From Variovorax sp. JS1663 (GTDB lineage Bacteria; Pseudomonadota; Gammaproteobacteria; Burkholderiales; Burkholderiaceae_C): 64,000 nt of DNA. Positions 35,010 through 42,925 of this stretch are shown here, piece after piece (positions within the stretch are counted from its first letter, which is position 1; the number at the start of each line of letters is the position of its first letter). The stretch is taken from assembly GCF_002157355.1 (NCBI RefSeq), contig NZ_LYMK01000010.1:62001-126000 (forward strand), read 5' to 3'. Made by a program: the position numbers and the translations under genes. The notes beneath the pieces are model-generated. The model saw only the letters and a list, made by a program, of their open reading frames with translations, made no database searches and was not told where the DNA came from.

Positions 35010-36296
35010 ATGACAGAGACAAGCACCACGCCGCGCATCAGGCCCGGCACCGCCCCGACCGCCGGCCTGCGCGGCGCCCATTGGGATCCGTCGCGCCTGC
35101 CAGTCGGGCACCACGTCAGCACGCAGGTCGGCATGGCCGCCGACGGCGTGCCTGCCACCGGCCTGCTCTATGCGCGCGGCGGCGAGAAGACCGCCGTGCT
35201 CGCGATGCATCCGCGCGAATTCCTTGCCACCCATTACCTGGTGCCGGAAGTCCTGCGCGCCGGTGCGGCGATCTTCCTGCAGATGCCGCGCGCCATCGGC
35301 AACGACCTGCGGCTGGAGCACGAGACCACGGTCTTCGAGGTCGGCGCCGGCGTCGGCCTGCTGCGCGGCCTGGGCTACGAGAAGATCGTGCTGCTGGGCA
35401 ATTCCGGCGGCGCGCCGGTGATGGCGCTCTACATCCAGCAGAGCCTGGCCGCGCCCGGCCAGCGCCTGGAGACCACCGCGTCCGGACGGCCGGTCGCGCT
35501 GAACGCCGCCTCGCTGCCGACGGTCGACGGCTTGCTGCTGGTCTCGGCCCACGAAGGACCGGGACTGCTGCTGCAGGACTGCATCGACGGCTCGCTGACG
35601 GACGAGCACGACCCCTTCTCGATCGACCGCAGCCTCTCGCCCTTCGAGGCGAAGAACGGATTTCACCGCCCGCCGGAGAGCGCGTCGTACACGCCGGCGT
35701 TCATCGAGCGCTATCGCGCCGCGCAGAAGGCGCGCGTGGCCCGCATCGACGCGCAGGCCCGCGCCATGATCGAGGAGCGCGTCGCGGCGCGCCGCCAGGC
35801 CAAGGACGCGCCTTCGCCCGCCCTGCTCGCCAGCGCCGCGCACCAGCAGGTGATCCAGGTCTGGCGCACCGATGCGGACCCACGCTGCTTCGACCTCAAC
35901 CTCGACCCCTCCGACCGCGCCTACGGAAGCGTGTGGGGCGCGAACCCCGTCGCCTCCAACTTCGGCACCGTCGGTTTCGCCCGCCTGTGCACGCCCGAGA
36001 GCTGGTTGTCGACCTGGTCGGCCAACAGCTGCGTGGCCTCGCTGCCGCGCTGCGCACCGGCCATCGAGCAGCCCACGCTGCTGGTCGAGTACACGGGCGA
36101 CAACGCGGTCTTTCCCGAAACGGCGAAGCGGGTCATGGGCCTGATCGGCGCCGGCGACAAGACTCACGTGCGCATTCCGGGCAATCACCACGGAGCCTCG
36201 CTCGGCCGCGACTACCCCGACGGCCGTGATGGCGCCGGCCGCAGCATCGCGCAGTGGCTGCAAGAGCGCTTTCCCGTCGCCCAGGGAGTGATCTGA
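35010..36296 (+). CDS. Alpha/beta-hydrolase 1 of the catabolic operon
   Basis: Protein of 428 aa, cytoplasmic. Predicted triad Ser132 (GNSGG), Asp364 (VEYTGDN) and His393 or His394 (GNHHG). It shares with hydrolase 2 the N-terminal TAGLRGAHW/TAGLQGSHW block, AMHPRE, LVPEVLR, LDPSDRAYG and CTPESWLS. This is a distinct long family that I cannot equate with a characterised enzyme. Ligase 1 follows after 1 bp. The ATG at 35010 was preferred to a GTG three codons earlier; neither has a strong ribosome site. Confidence 0.83.
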   Translation: MTETSTTPRIRPGTAPTAGLRGAHWDPSRLPVGHHVSTQVGMAADGVPATGLLYARGGEKTAVLAMHPREFLATHYLVPEVLRAGAAIFLQMPRAIGNDLRLEHETTVFEVGAGVGLLRGLGYEKIVLLGNSGGAPVMALYIQQSLAAPGQRLETTASGRPVALNAASLPTVDGLLLVSAHEGPGLLLQDCIDGSLTDEHDPFSIDRSLSPFEAKNGFHRPPESASYTPAFIERYRAAQKARVARIDAQARAMIEERVAARRQAKDAPSPALLASAAHQQVIQVWRTDADPRCFDLNLDPSDRAYGSVWGANPVASNFGTVGFARLCTPESWLSTWSANSCVASLPRCAPAIEQPTLLVEYTGDNAVFPETAKRVMGLIGAGDKTHVRIPGNHHGASLGRDYPDGRDGAGRSIAQWLQERFPVAQGVI

Positions 36297-36297
36297 C

Positions 36298-38058
36298 ATG
36301 CAGCAGCAGCAACCACGCATCGGCGTCGAAGCCCCCATCCCGGGCGTCGTCTATCCGCCGCAGGAAGCGCTGGAGCGCTACGTGGCCGGGGGCGCCCTGG
36401 GCTTCCGCACCCTGCCCGATGCCCTGCGCGCGGCGATGCGCACGCATGCGGACAAAGTCGCCATCAGCGCGCCCGAGGGTTCGCTGACCTTCAGCGAACT
36501 CGACCAGCAGACCGACCGCGCCGCCGCCGCCCTGCTCAAGCTCGGGTTGAAGCCGCTGGACGCGGCCATCTTCCAGCTCGCGAATTCCACCTCGCTGGTG
36601 GTGGCGGTGATCGCCTGCTGGAAGGCCGGCATCCTGCCGGTGTGCACGCTGGCGGCGCACCGCGAGCACGAGATCGGTTACCTCGCCAACCACACCCGTG
36701 CGCGGGCCCACTTCGTGCTGGACGATGACCGCAAGTTCGACCACGTGGGCTTCGCGATGAAGATGCGCAGGAAGGCGCCCACGCTCGCCTTCACCATCGT
36801 CGCCAATGCGAACAAGCTGGGGCTGCTGGGTCGCCTGGCCTCGGTGTTCAAAAGCGCCACGGCGGAGCCGCACGACCCGAAGACGCAGGTGTACTCGCTG
36901 CGCCGCCTGATCGACGGCATGGACCCGGGCGAGGCCCGCACGCTGCTCGCGCGCGTGCAGCACGATCCCTTCCAGGCAGTGGTGTTCCAGCTCTCGGGCG
37001 GCACCACCGGCGTGCCGAAGGTGATCCCGCGCATGCACAACGAGTACCTCTACAACATGGAGCTCGTGGCGCGGCACCTGGGCTGGTCGAGCGGGGACGC
37101 GATCTTCTATCCGCCGCCGATGATGCACAACGCCAACATGGTGTGCGGCTGGGGCCCGGCCCTGCTCGCGGGCGTGCGCAACATCATCGTGCCCGAGCCC
37201 GACGCGCGCGACTTCGCCCGCGTCATGATGTTCCAGAAGCCGACCTGGATCGGCGTCACGCGCGCCATCCTGATGCGCATCAGCGACGCGGTCGCCGGCA
37301 AGCTCATCAGCTTCAAGTCGCTGCGCGGCGTGATGTCGATGAACGCCTCCGAGCTGGTGCGCAAGGAGATCGGCGTGTTCGGCGCCCACGTGTTCGGCAT
37401 GACCGAGGGCGTGGTGATGATGACGCACCGCGACGACAGCGCACGCGCGCAGGACAAGACGGTGGGACGGCCCCTGTCGCCCTTCGACGAGGTGAAACTG
37501 CTCGTGCCGGGCACCGAGAACGAGGCGGCCGAGGGCGAGGTCGGCGAGTTGGCGGTACGCGGCGCCTACACCATCCACGGCTACTTCGACGCGCCCGAGC
37601 AGGACGCGCGCGCCTTCACCTCCGACGGCTTCTACCGCTCGGGCGACCTGATGTCGCGCTGCGTGATCGAGGGCAAGACCTACTACGTCTTCGAGGGCCG
37701 CATCAAGGACGTGGTCGATCGCGGGGGCGAGAAGATCAGCTGCGAGGAGGTCGAGCTGGCCGTCGGCGCGCATGCCGCGGTGGCCGACTGCGCGGTGGTG
37801 CCGATGCCCTGCGAGACCTTCGGGGAGCGCGCCTGCGCCTTCGTCGTGCCGCGCAACGGCCGCGGCGCACCAGCCCTGCACGAGTTGCAGGCGCACCTGC
37901 AGGGTTACGGCCTGGCGAAGTTCAAGTGGCCCGAGCGCATCGAGGAAATCAACGCCCTGCCGACCACCAAGGCCGGCAAACCCGACAAGCAGTCGCTGCG
38001 CTCGCTGATCGCCGAGCGCGTCGGCGCGGAGACCGCGGCCGCGAAAGCGCTTCAATGA
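36298..38058 (+). CDS. Aryl-acid adenylate-forming ligase 1 (DhbE/benzoate-CoA ligase type)
   Basis: Protein of 586 aa. LSGGTTGVPK at 232-241, FGMTEG, SDGFYRSGDL, GRIKDVVDRGGEKIS and Lys561 in KAGKPDKQ are all intact. MMHNAN places His277-Asn278 at the DhbE substrate-contact positions, suggesting a benzoate with an ortho hydroxyl or amino group. Expected: ATP-dependent activation, probably to the CoA thioester that the FAD hydroxylases use. It is paralogous to ligase 2 throughout. The stop overlaps a possible ATG, but the next gene's better start is 12 bp later. Confidence 0.92.
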   Translation: MQQQQPRIGVEAPIPGVVYPPQEALERYVAGGALGFRTLPDALRAAMRTHADKVAISAPEGSLTFSELDQQTDRAAAALLKLGLKPLDAAIFQLANSTSLVVAVIACWKAGILPVCTLAAHREHEIGYLANHTRARAHFVLDDDRKFDHVGFAMKMRRKAPTLAFTIVANANKLGLLGRLASVFKSATAEPHDPKTQVYSLRRLIDGMDPGEARTLLARVQHDPFQAVVFQLSGGTTGVPKVIPRMHNEYLYNMELVARHLGWSSGDAIFYPPPMMHNANMVCGWGPALLAGVRNIIVPEPDARDFARVMMFQKPTWIGVTRAILMRISDAVAGKLISFKSLRGVMSMNASELVRKEIGVFGAHVFGMTEGVVMMTHRDDSARAQDKTVGRPLSPFDEVKLLVPGTENEAAEGEVGELAVRGAYTIHGYFDAPEQDARAFTSDGFYRSGDLMSRCVIEGKTYYVFEGRIKDVVDRGGEKISCEEVELAVGAHAAVADCAVVPMPCETFGERACAFVVPRNGRGAPALHELQAHLQGYGLAKFKWPERIEEINALPTTKAGKPDKQSLRSLIAERVGAETAAAKALQ

Positions 38059-38069
38059 AGGAAGACACC

Positions 38070-38366
38070 ATGAAGATCGAGACGCAAAAGCAGCAAGCCC
38101 GGGCCGTCGTCTACGTGCTCGACGTGCCCGAGTTCTCGGCCATCGTGCAGGCCTCGGCCAACACGCCCGGCGTCGAGGTGACGAAGGAAGACGCGTACTG
38201 GCGGGTGTCGGCGCCGCGCGAGCTGAGCTTCAGCCGGCGCGGCCTGCGGATGAAGCCGGCGGTGTGGTGGGGCATGTTCACCGGCGGCCTGGTGGGCCGC
38301 ATCGCCGAGATGACGCCCAACTACGTGCGCATCGTCGCCGACGCGCAGGAGGAAACGCATGCCTGA
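38070..38366 (+). CDS. Small protein of unknown function in the catabolic operon
   Basis: Protein of 98 aa; I do not recognise the family. The first about 55 residues look like a small alpha/beta fold (VVYVLDVPEFSAIVQA...VEVTKEDAYWRVSA). The second half is basic, with LSFSRRGLRMKPAVWW, then GMFTGGLVGRIAEM. There is no signal peptide or clear membrane span. It may be a subunit or stabiliser of a neighbouring enzyme, inferred only from tight position: GAAGGA precedes the ATG, and the 3' end overlaps the thioesterase by 8 bp. An ATG 15 bp upstream is an alternative start. Confidence 0.72.
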   Translation: MKIETQKQQARAVVYVLDVPEFSAIVQASANTPGVEVTKEDAYWRVSAPRELSFSRRGLRMKPAVWWGMFTGGLVGRIAEMTPNYVRIVADAQEETHA

Positions 38367-38772
38367 GACGCCCGAAGGCTTCGCGCCGTTGAACCGCACC
38401 AGCCCCTACCTCGCGCTGGTCGGCCCGCTGTTCCAGAAGGCGCGCCCCGGCCGGACGCTGCAGGTGGGCATGCGCATCGAGGCGCGCCATGCGAACCATG
38501 CCGGCGCGGCGCACATCGGCATCCTGTGCCTGCTGGCCGACATCGCGATGGGCTACGCGACCGCACTCTCGACCGAGCCGCCGACGCCGGTGGGCACGGT
38601 CAACCTGTCGCTGGACTTCGTGTCCACCGCCAAGGTGGGCGACTGGATCGAGTCGGAGGTCGAGGTGGTCCGCGTCGGGCGCCGGCTTGCCTTCGCCAGC
38701 TGCTACCTGCTGGTCGAAGGCAGGCGCGTGGCGCGCGCCAGCACGGCGCTGAACGTGGTGGCGCAGACCTGA
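38359..38772 (+). CDS. PaaI-like hotdog-fold thioesterase
   Basis: Protein of 137 aa, one hotdog domain. ARHANHAGAAHIGILCLLAD corresponds to the active-site helix of PaaI-type thioesterases (usual HGG replaced by HIG). VNLSLDFVSTAKVGDWIESE is the conserved strand pair after it. Expected: hydrolysis of an aryl- or acyl-CoA, releasing the hydroxylated acid and recycling CoA, as in gentisate-forming salicylyl-CoA pathways. The next gene starts 2 bp after its stop. Confidence 0.9.
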   Translation: MPETPEGFAPLNRTSPYLALVGPLFQKARPGRTLQVGMRIEARHANHAGAAHIGILCLLADIAMGYATALSTEPPTPVGTVNLSLDFVSTAKVGDWIESEVEVVRVGRRLAFASCYLLVEGRRVARASTALNVVAQT

Positions 38773-38774
38773 CC

Positions 38775-39881
38775 ATGGCGGTGCGCATCCGCAGCGTCGA
38801 GCTGTCGCTGCTGCGGCACGTGCTGGAGCAGCCGGTCGGTGGATCGGGCGTGGCCTGGGTGGACGTGCTGCTGGCGCAGATCGACGCCGGCGACGGGCTG
38901 CGCGCCTTCGGCTTCAGCTATGCGCTGGGCAGCTCGGGCGTGCCGAGCTTCTTCAGCGCCTGCGAGATCGCGCGCTCGCTGCTGGACGCGCCCGATGCCA
39001 CGATCGATCCGGCGCAGCGCTGGCTGGACTGGGCGCGCGGCTTCCACCGCACCGGCAAGGGGCCGAACTACCTGGGACTGTGCGCGCTCGACGTCGCGCT
39101 GTGGGACCTGAAGGCGAAGGCCCAGGGGGTGCCGCTATGGCGCTGCTTCGGCGACACCTGCCCCGACGCACCGCTCTACCAGAGCGCCGGCTTCGGTGCC
39201 GCGGACACCGAGGCGCAGACGCTGCGGCAGTTGACCCGGGCGGCGGACGATGGCTATGGCGCCGTGAAGCTGCGGATCGAGGGTGTGCCCGACGACGCGC
39301 CGCGCGTGAAGGCCGCGCTGCGCCTGGCCGAGGACCGTGGCCTGCGCCTCATGCTGGACGTCAACGAGAAGGGCCGCCCCGCGGGCTTCGCCGACTTCGA
39401 GGCCCGTGTGCGCACGCTGCCCATCGAGTGGATCGAAGAACCCTTTCCCGCCGGGGAACTTCGCAGCTGGCGCGCCCTGGCGGCGGCGAGCCCCCTGCCG
39501 CTCGCGGGCGGGGAGCACATGCAGGGCCTCCCGGAGCTGATCCCCTTCGTCGACGAGCGCCTGCTTCGCGTGGTGCAGCCGGACCTGGCGATGATGGGCG
39601 GGCTCTCGGAGTGCCTGCGGGTGTCGCGCGAAGCATCACGGCACGGCCTGCAGGTCGCGCCGCATTTCCTGCCGGGCCTCTTCGTCCACCTCGCCGCGGC
39701 CGTGCCGCGCCTGCAGTGGCTCGAACACTTTCCGCTGATCGAGCCGCTCTTCGACGGCTGGCCGGTGCCCTGCGCGCGGCAGCGGCTCGCGCCGGGCACG
39801 GCCCCAGGGCACGGCCTGCAGCCCGCACCCCGGGCGCGGCAGGCGCCGGTGCTGCAGCACGAGCGGATCGGCGCGCGCTGA
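38775..39881 (+). CDS. Enolase-superfamily (mandelate racemase-like) dehydratase or isomerase
   Basis: Protein of 368 aa. Capping domain about 1-120, then a modified TIM barrel. Metal ligands Asp195 (MLDVN), Glu221/Glu222 (WIEEP) and Glu247 (GGEHM); general base dyad His297 (PHF) with Asp270 (QPDLAMMGG). The positions coincide closely with mandelate racemase. The KxK motif is Lys165-Leu-Arg167, so chemistry through His297, as in acid-sugar dehydratases, is more likely than two-base racemisation. The substrate is unknown; a late acid intermediate of the pathway or a sugar acid is possible. Last gene of the operon, convergent with the lipase. Confidence 0.9.
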   Translation: MAVRIRSVELSLLRHVLEQPVGGSGVAWVDVLLAQIDAGDGLRAFGFSYALGSSGVPSFFSACEIARSLLDAPDATIDPAQRWLDWARGFHRTGKGPNYLGLCALDVALWDLKAKAQGVPLWRCFGDTCPDAPLYQSAGFGAADTEAQTLRQLTRAADDGYGAVKLRIEGVPDDAPRVKAALRLAEDRGLRLMLDVNEKGRPAGFADFEARVRTLPIEWIEEPFPAGELRSWRALAAASPLPLAGGEHMQGLPELIPFVDERLLRVVQPDLAMMGGLSECLRVSREASRHGLQVAPHFLPGLFVHLAAAVPRLQWLEHFPLIEPLFDGWPVPCARQRLAPGTAPGHGLQPAPRARQAPVLQHERIGAR

Positions 39882-39889
39882 CGCCTTCT

Positions 39890-40744
39890 TCAGTCGAAAT
39901 ACGCCCTTGCGTAGTTGATCGGCGCATGGTCCGCCAGGTCGCGCAGCAGCACCGCGCCGCGCTTCCATGCATGGTCGATCACGTAGCGTGCACGGCCCTG
40001 CGCGCGGTCGCTCTCGATGAAGCCGACGTCCGGGTTGTGCATGGCCTGGCCGTCGCAGCTGATGTAGGTGGTGGGCCCCGCGTGGGCGTAGAGCGAGAAG
40101 GCCGGCGGCAGCTGGGTGACGATGTCGCAGCCGTCGACCAGGCGCAGCATCTCGATGCCGGCGAGCGCGCCGACGAAGGCCGTGTTGCCGACGCGCGGCG
40201 CGCCGAGCGTGACCAGCAGCGTGGGCGGCAACACGGTTGCAGTGAGCGTCGCGAGTGCCCCGCCCAGGCTGTGGCCGGTGAAGATCAGCGCCCGGCGACC
40301 GGCGCCCTCCCCGTCGCTCAGCCATTCGAGCACGGCCGGCAGCAGCGCGCGAGCCGCCCGCGCGAAACCTGCATGCACCCGGCCGCCGCTCTCGGGCCAA
40401 TCGACCTGATGCGCCTGCAGGTTGGTGGCGATGTCGCGGATCTCGTCGGGCTGGGTGCCGCGGAACGCGACCAGCGCCGTGCCCTCGGCATGCATCGCGG
40501 CAAAGGCGAAGCTGTGGGTGCCGTCGTCCACGATGAGCGTGGGCGCACCGAAGCCCGCCTGCGCCAGCGCCTCGGCCAGCCGCCGATGTTCGTCCTCCGA
40601 GGCCTCCGCCCGGTAATAGGTCAGCCGCGCCGCCTCGATGGCCCACTGGGTGGGGGTGAAGGGCTGGCCCGCCCTGAACAGCGTCTCGTGGCGCTCGGGC
40701 GAGTACAGCGCCGTGCGGCTGGGGTCGTAGTCGATGGCGGTCAT
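39890..40744 (-). CDS. Class 3 lipase family protein
   Basis: Protein of 284 aa, no signal peptide, so probably intracellular or exported by another route. FRGTQ supplies the oxyanion residue, TGHSLGGAL holds nucleophile Ser159, CDIVTQLPP holds Asp207 and DHAPINYARAYF holds His273. This order and spacing fit fungal-type lipase_3 proteins. It is translated from the ATG 4 bp after the esterase stop in a ppk2-esterase-lipase gene run. The natural ester substrate cannot be inferred. Confidence 0.9.
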   Translation of the reverse strand: MTAIDYDPSRTALYSPERHETLFRAGQPFTPTQWAIEAARLTYYRAEASEDEHRRLAEALAQAGFGAPTLIVDDGTHSFAFAAMHAEGTALVAFRGTQPDEIRDIATNLQAHQVDWPESGGRVHAGFARAARALLPAVLEWLSDGEGAGRRALIFTGHSLGGALATLTATVLPPTLLVTLGAPRVGNTAFVGALAGIEMLRLVDGCDIVTQLPPAFSLYAHAGPTTYISCDGQAMHNPDVGFIESDRAQGRARYVIDHAWKRGAVLLRDLADHAPINYARAYFD

Positions 40745-40748
40745 GGTT

Positions 40749-41801
40749 TCACGGCGCGGCGGCTGCCGCCTTGAATTGCCGGGACACGAAGGCCCAGACC
40801 AGCCGCGAGGCATTGGGCCCTGCGGCGTCGCTGAAAGGCAGGCGCGGCGCGCCGCCGCTCCAGGCATGGCCCAGGCCGGCGATCTCGCACAGCATCACGA
40901 AGGTGCGGCCGCCACGCTTGAACTCGGTCACGCGCATGGGATGGCGCTTGCCGCGCTGCACGGTGCGCTCGATGCCGGGCTTGGCGCCGGTGGCGGTGGC
41001 CCAGACCGACGCCGTGCTCATGGCGTTGCTGGCCGAGACCACCAGGTCCGCGTCGCCATGCAGCACCAGCAGGGGCGGCAGCGTGGTGAAGACGGCGGCG
41101 GCGCCCATGGCCTTTCCCACCGCGGTCGCGGGCATCGGCGGCACATGGCGCCCCCGCATGGCGCCAAGCGCCGTGGCCGGCGAACGCGCCGCGCCCGGTG
41201 CCACGCCCGAATGCATCGCCGCCGCCTTGAAACGCACCGGGTACCGCGTGGCCATGAGCGCGGCCATGCCGGCACCGGCGGACAGGCCGACCACCGCGAC
41301 ACGCTCCCGGTCCACCGGATACAGCACGCCGACCTGGTCGATCGCCGCCATCAGCGTGGCGGCCTCGGCATCGGCCTTGCCGGAGCGCCGGTCGTACCAG
41401 TTCCAGCAGCCCTGCGGATGGACCAGCCGGTCCTGCTCCGGATAGAGAACGAAAAAACGTTCGCGCGCCGCGATCAGGTTCATGCGGGTGCTGGCGGCAA
41501 AGTCGCGCCCGGTCTGGCCGCAGCCATGCAGCATGACGACCAGGGGCAGGCGCTCGTCCCTGGCGATGTCGGGCGGCCGGTACAGGTGGTAGCGGCGCGC
41601 ACCGCCGGGGCCGAGCGCCAGGCCGGGCAGCCAGTCACCCGGGCCGCGCGGCGGCTTGAATTGCTCGGCGGCGGCGCGCTGAACCTGATTGGCAATGCGC
41701 TTGCCGTTGCGAAGCGTGGCCTTGGTGAGTGCGTTCATCCCGCGCTGGTAGGCGCGAGTGAATGCCGAGGCGGCGGACGTGGAGGAACGGCGACGAGCCA
41801 T
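40749..41801 (-). CDS. PHB depolymerase family esterase
   Basis: Protein of 350 aa. N-terminal basic Ala/Arg-rich region (about 1-50), then the esterase PHB depolymerase domain: oxyanion HGCGQT (92), Ser174 in GLSAGAG, Asp250 in HGDAD, His312 in GLGHAWSGG. QGCWNWYD is typical of the family. No convincing signal peptide, so it may act on intracellular oligomers or small esters. It lies between ppk2 (upstream, 60 bp) and the class 3 lipase (downstream, 4 bp), all co-directional. A link between storage polymers and polyphosphate is only suggestive. Confidence 0.9.
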   Translation of the reverse strand: MARRRSSTSAASAFTRAYQRGMNALTKATLRNGKRIANQVQRAAAEQFKPPRGPGDWLPGLALGPGGARRYHLYRPPDIARDERLPLVVMLHGCGQTGRDFAASTRMNLIAARERFFVLYPEQDRLVHPQGCWNWYDRRSGKADAEAATLMAAIDQVGVLYPVDRERVAVVGLSAGAGMAALMATRYPVRFKAAAMHSGVAPGAARSPATALGAMRGRHVPPMPATAVGKAMGAAAVFTTLPPLLVLHGDADLVVSASNAMSTASVWATATGAKPGIERTVQRGKRHPMRVTEFKRGGRTFVMLCEIAGLGHAWSGGAPRLPFSDAAGPNASRLVWAFVSRQFKAAAAAP

Positions 41802-41861
41802 GGTGCGTGAGCCGGGACTGGCCCTGCACCTTAGCAGCTTCCGCGCCGCCGCCGGCGAAGC

Positions 41862-42779
41862 CTAGTAGACCTCGGGCACGTACATCGAGGCCGGCACCGG
41901 CTGCCGCAGGTAGTCCGCATGGCGCACGCGCGCCGGCAGCTCGATCGGCGGATGCGGCACCTCGTGGTAGGGCATCTGGCCCAGCAGGTGGCTGATGCAG
42001 TTCAGGCGCGCCTTCTTCTTGTCCACCGCCTGCACCACCCACCACGGCGCTTCCTCGATGTGGGTGCGCTCCAGCATGGTTTCCTTGGCCTTCGTGTATT
42101 CCTCCCAGCGCCGGCGCGACTCCAGGTCCATCGGGCTGAGCTTCCATTGCTTGAGCGGGTCGTGGATGCGGCCGAGGAAGCGCATGTGCTGCTCCTCGTC
42201 GGTGATGGAGAACCAGTACTTGATCAGCTTGATGCCCGAGCGCACGAGCATGCGCTCGAAGTCGGGCACGGTGCGGAAAAACTCCTCGTACTCGTCGTCG
42301 GTACAGAAGCCCATCACGCGCTCGACGCCGGCGCGGTTGTACCAGCTGCGGTCGAACAGCACCATCTCGCCCGCGGCCGGCAGGTGCGTCACGTAGCGCT
42401 GGAAGTACCACTGGGTGCGCTCGCGGTCGTTCGGCGCAGGCAGCGCCGCGACCCGGGCCACGCGGGGATTGAGCCGCTGCGTGATGCGCTTGATCACGCC
42501 GCCCTTGCCCGCCGCGTCGCGGCCCTCGAACAGGATCACCACCTTCTGCCGGCTGTGCTGCACCCAGTCCTGCAGCTTGACCAGTTCGCCCTGCAGGCGG
42601 AACAGCTCCTTGAAATAGGCGCGGCGCGCGGCCTTGTCGGGCATGTGGCCCGATTCGAGTTCGTCGATATTGCGGTCCTCGATCTCGAGTTCGAGTTCCT
42701 CGTCATAGCTGTCGATCAGGTCACGCGCGATGCGCTGCATCAACTCGTCGTGGTCGCTCAAGGTAGGGGGCAACGTCAT
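41862..42779 (-). CDS. ppk2: Polyphosphate kinase 2
   Basis: Protein of 305 aa, single-domain PPK2. An acidic N-terminus (LDSYDEELELEIE-like) precedes Walker A GRDAAGKGG and the lid/Walker B region VLFDRSWYNRAGVERVMGF; SPMDLESRRRWEEYTKAKE is also a family block. It transfers phosphate between polyphosphate and nucleoside diphosphates. The ATG at 42779 was chosen; a TTG at 42824 would add 15 residues and run to the Pho-box-like site. The divergent partner is pit, so phosphate-starvation control is likely. Only this copy is complete. Confidence 0.95.
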   Translation of the reverse strand: MTLPPTLSDHDELMQRIARDLIDSYDEELELEIEDRNIDELESGHMPDKAARRAYFKELFRLQGELVKLQDWVQHSRQKVVILFEGRDAAGKGGVIKRITQRLNPRVARVAALPAPNDRERTQWYFQRYVTHLPAAGEMVLFDRSWYNRAGVERVMGFCTDDEYEEFFRTVPDFERMLVRSGIKLIKYWFSITDEEQHMRFLGRIHDPLKQWKLSPMDLESRRRWEEYTKAKETMLERTHIEEAPWWVVQAVDKKKARLNCISHLLGQMPYHEVPHPPIELPARVRHADYLRQPVPASMYVPEVY

Positions 42780-42824
42780 GGCTTGGCGGAAAACACAAGG
42801 GGAAACCCATGCTGCCCCTGCCAA

Positions 42825-42842
42825 ATGACGAAACTGTGACAG
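42825..42842 (-). promoter_or_regulatory. Pho-box-like site facing ppk2
   Basis: On the minus strand the sequence reads CTGTCAC-AGTT-TCGTCAT: two 7-mers close to the PhoB half-site CTGTCAT, separated by 4 bp, in the standard 18-bp arrangement. The half-sites match 6/7 and 5/7. Located 46 bp before the ppk2 ATG. Confidence 0.55.
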
Positions 42843-42861
42843 ACGGAAAGCACTGGCCGCG

Positions 42862-42879
42862 TCGTCACAACACTGACAT
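42862..42879 (+). promoter_or_regulatory. Pho-box-like site facing pit
   Basis: On the plus strand TCGTCAC-AACA-CTGACAT has the 7-4-7 layout of a Pho box, with half-site matches of 4/7 and 6/7, 47 bp before the pit ATG. It is weaker than the site facing ppk2, but the paired divergent arrangement supports both. Confidence 0.45.
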
Positions 42880-42925
42880 ACGGGGCGAACAGCATGGCGC
42901 GAGGCCTCACAACACCTCCAAGACC

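Larger units (their letters stand above)
21225..42448 (-). repeat. Right arm of the 42,448-bp perfect palindrome
   Basis: Exact reverse complement of 1-21224. This arm continues without a break into unique sequence: ppk2 is complete only here (41862-42779). I therefore treat it as the authentic copy. Gene dosage and paralogue counts from this contig must not include both arms. Confidence 0.97.

Noticed and set aside
1..42448. Two genuine copies of the catabolic operon (recent inverted duplication)
   Set aside because: No difference was found between the arms and there is no spacer. The arms also fail to keep the lipoprotein gene intact on either side.
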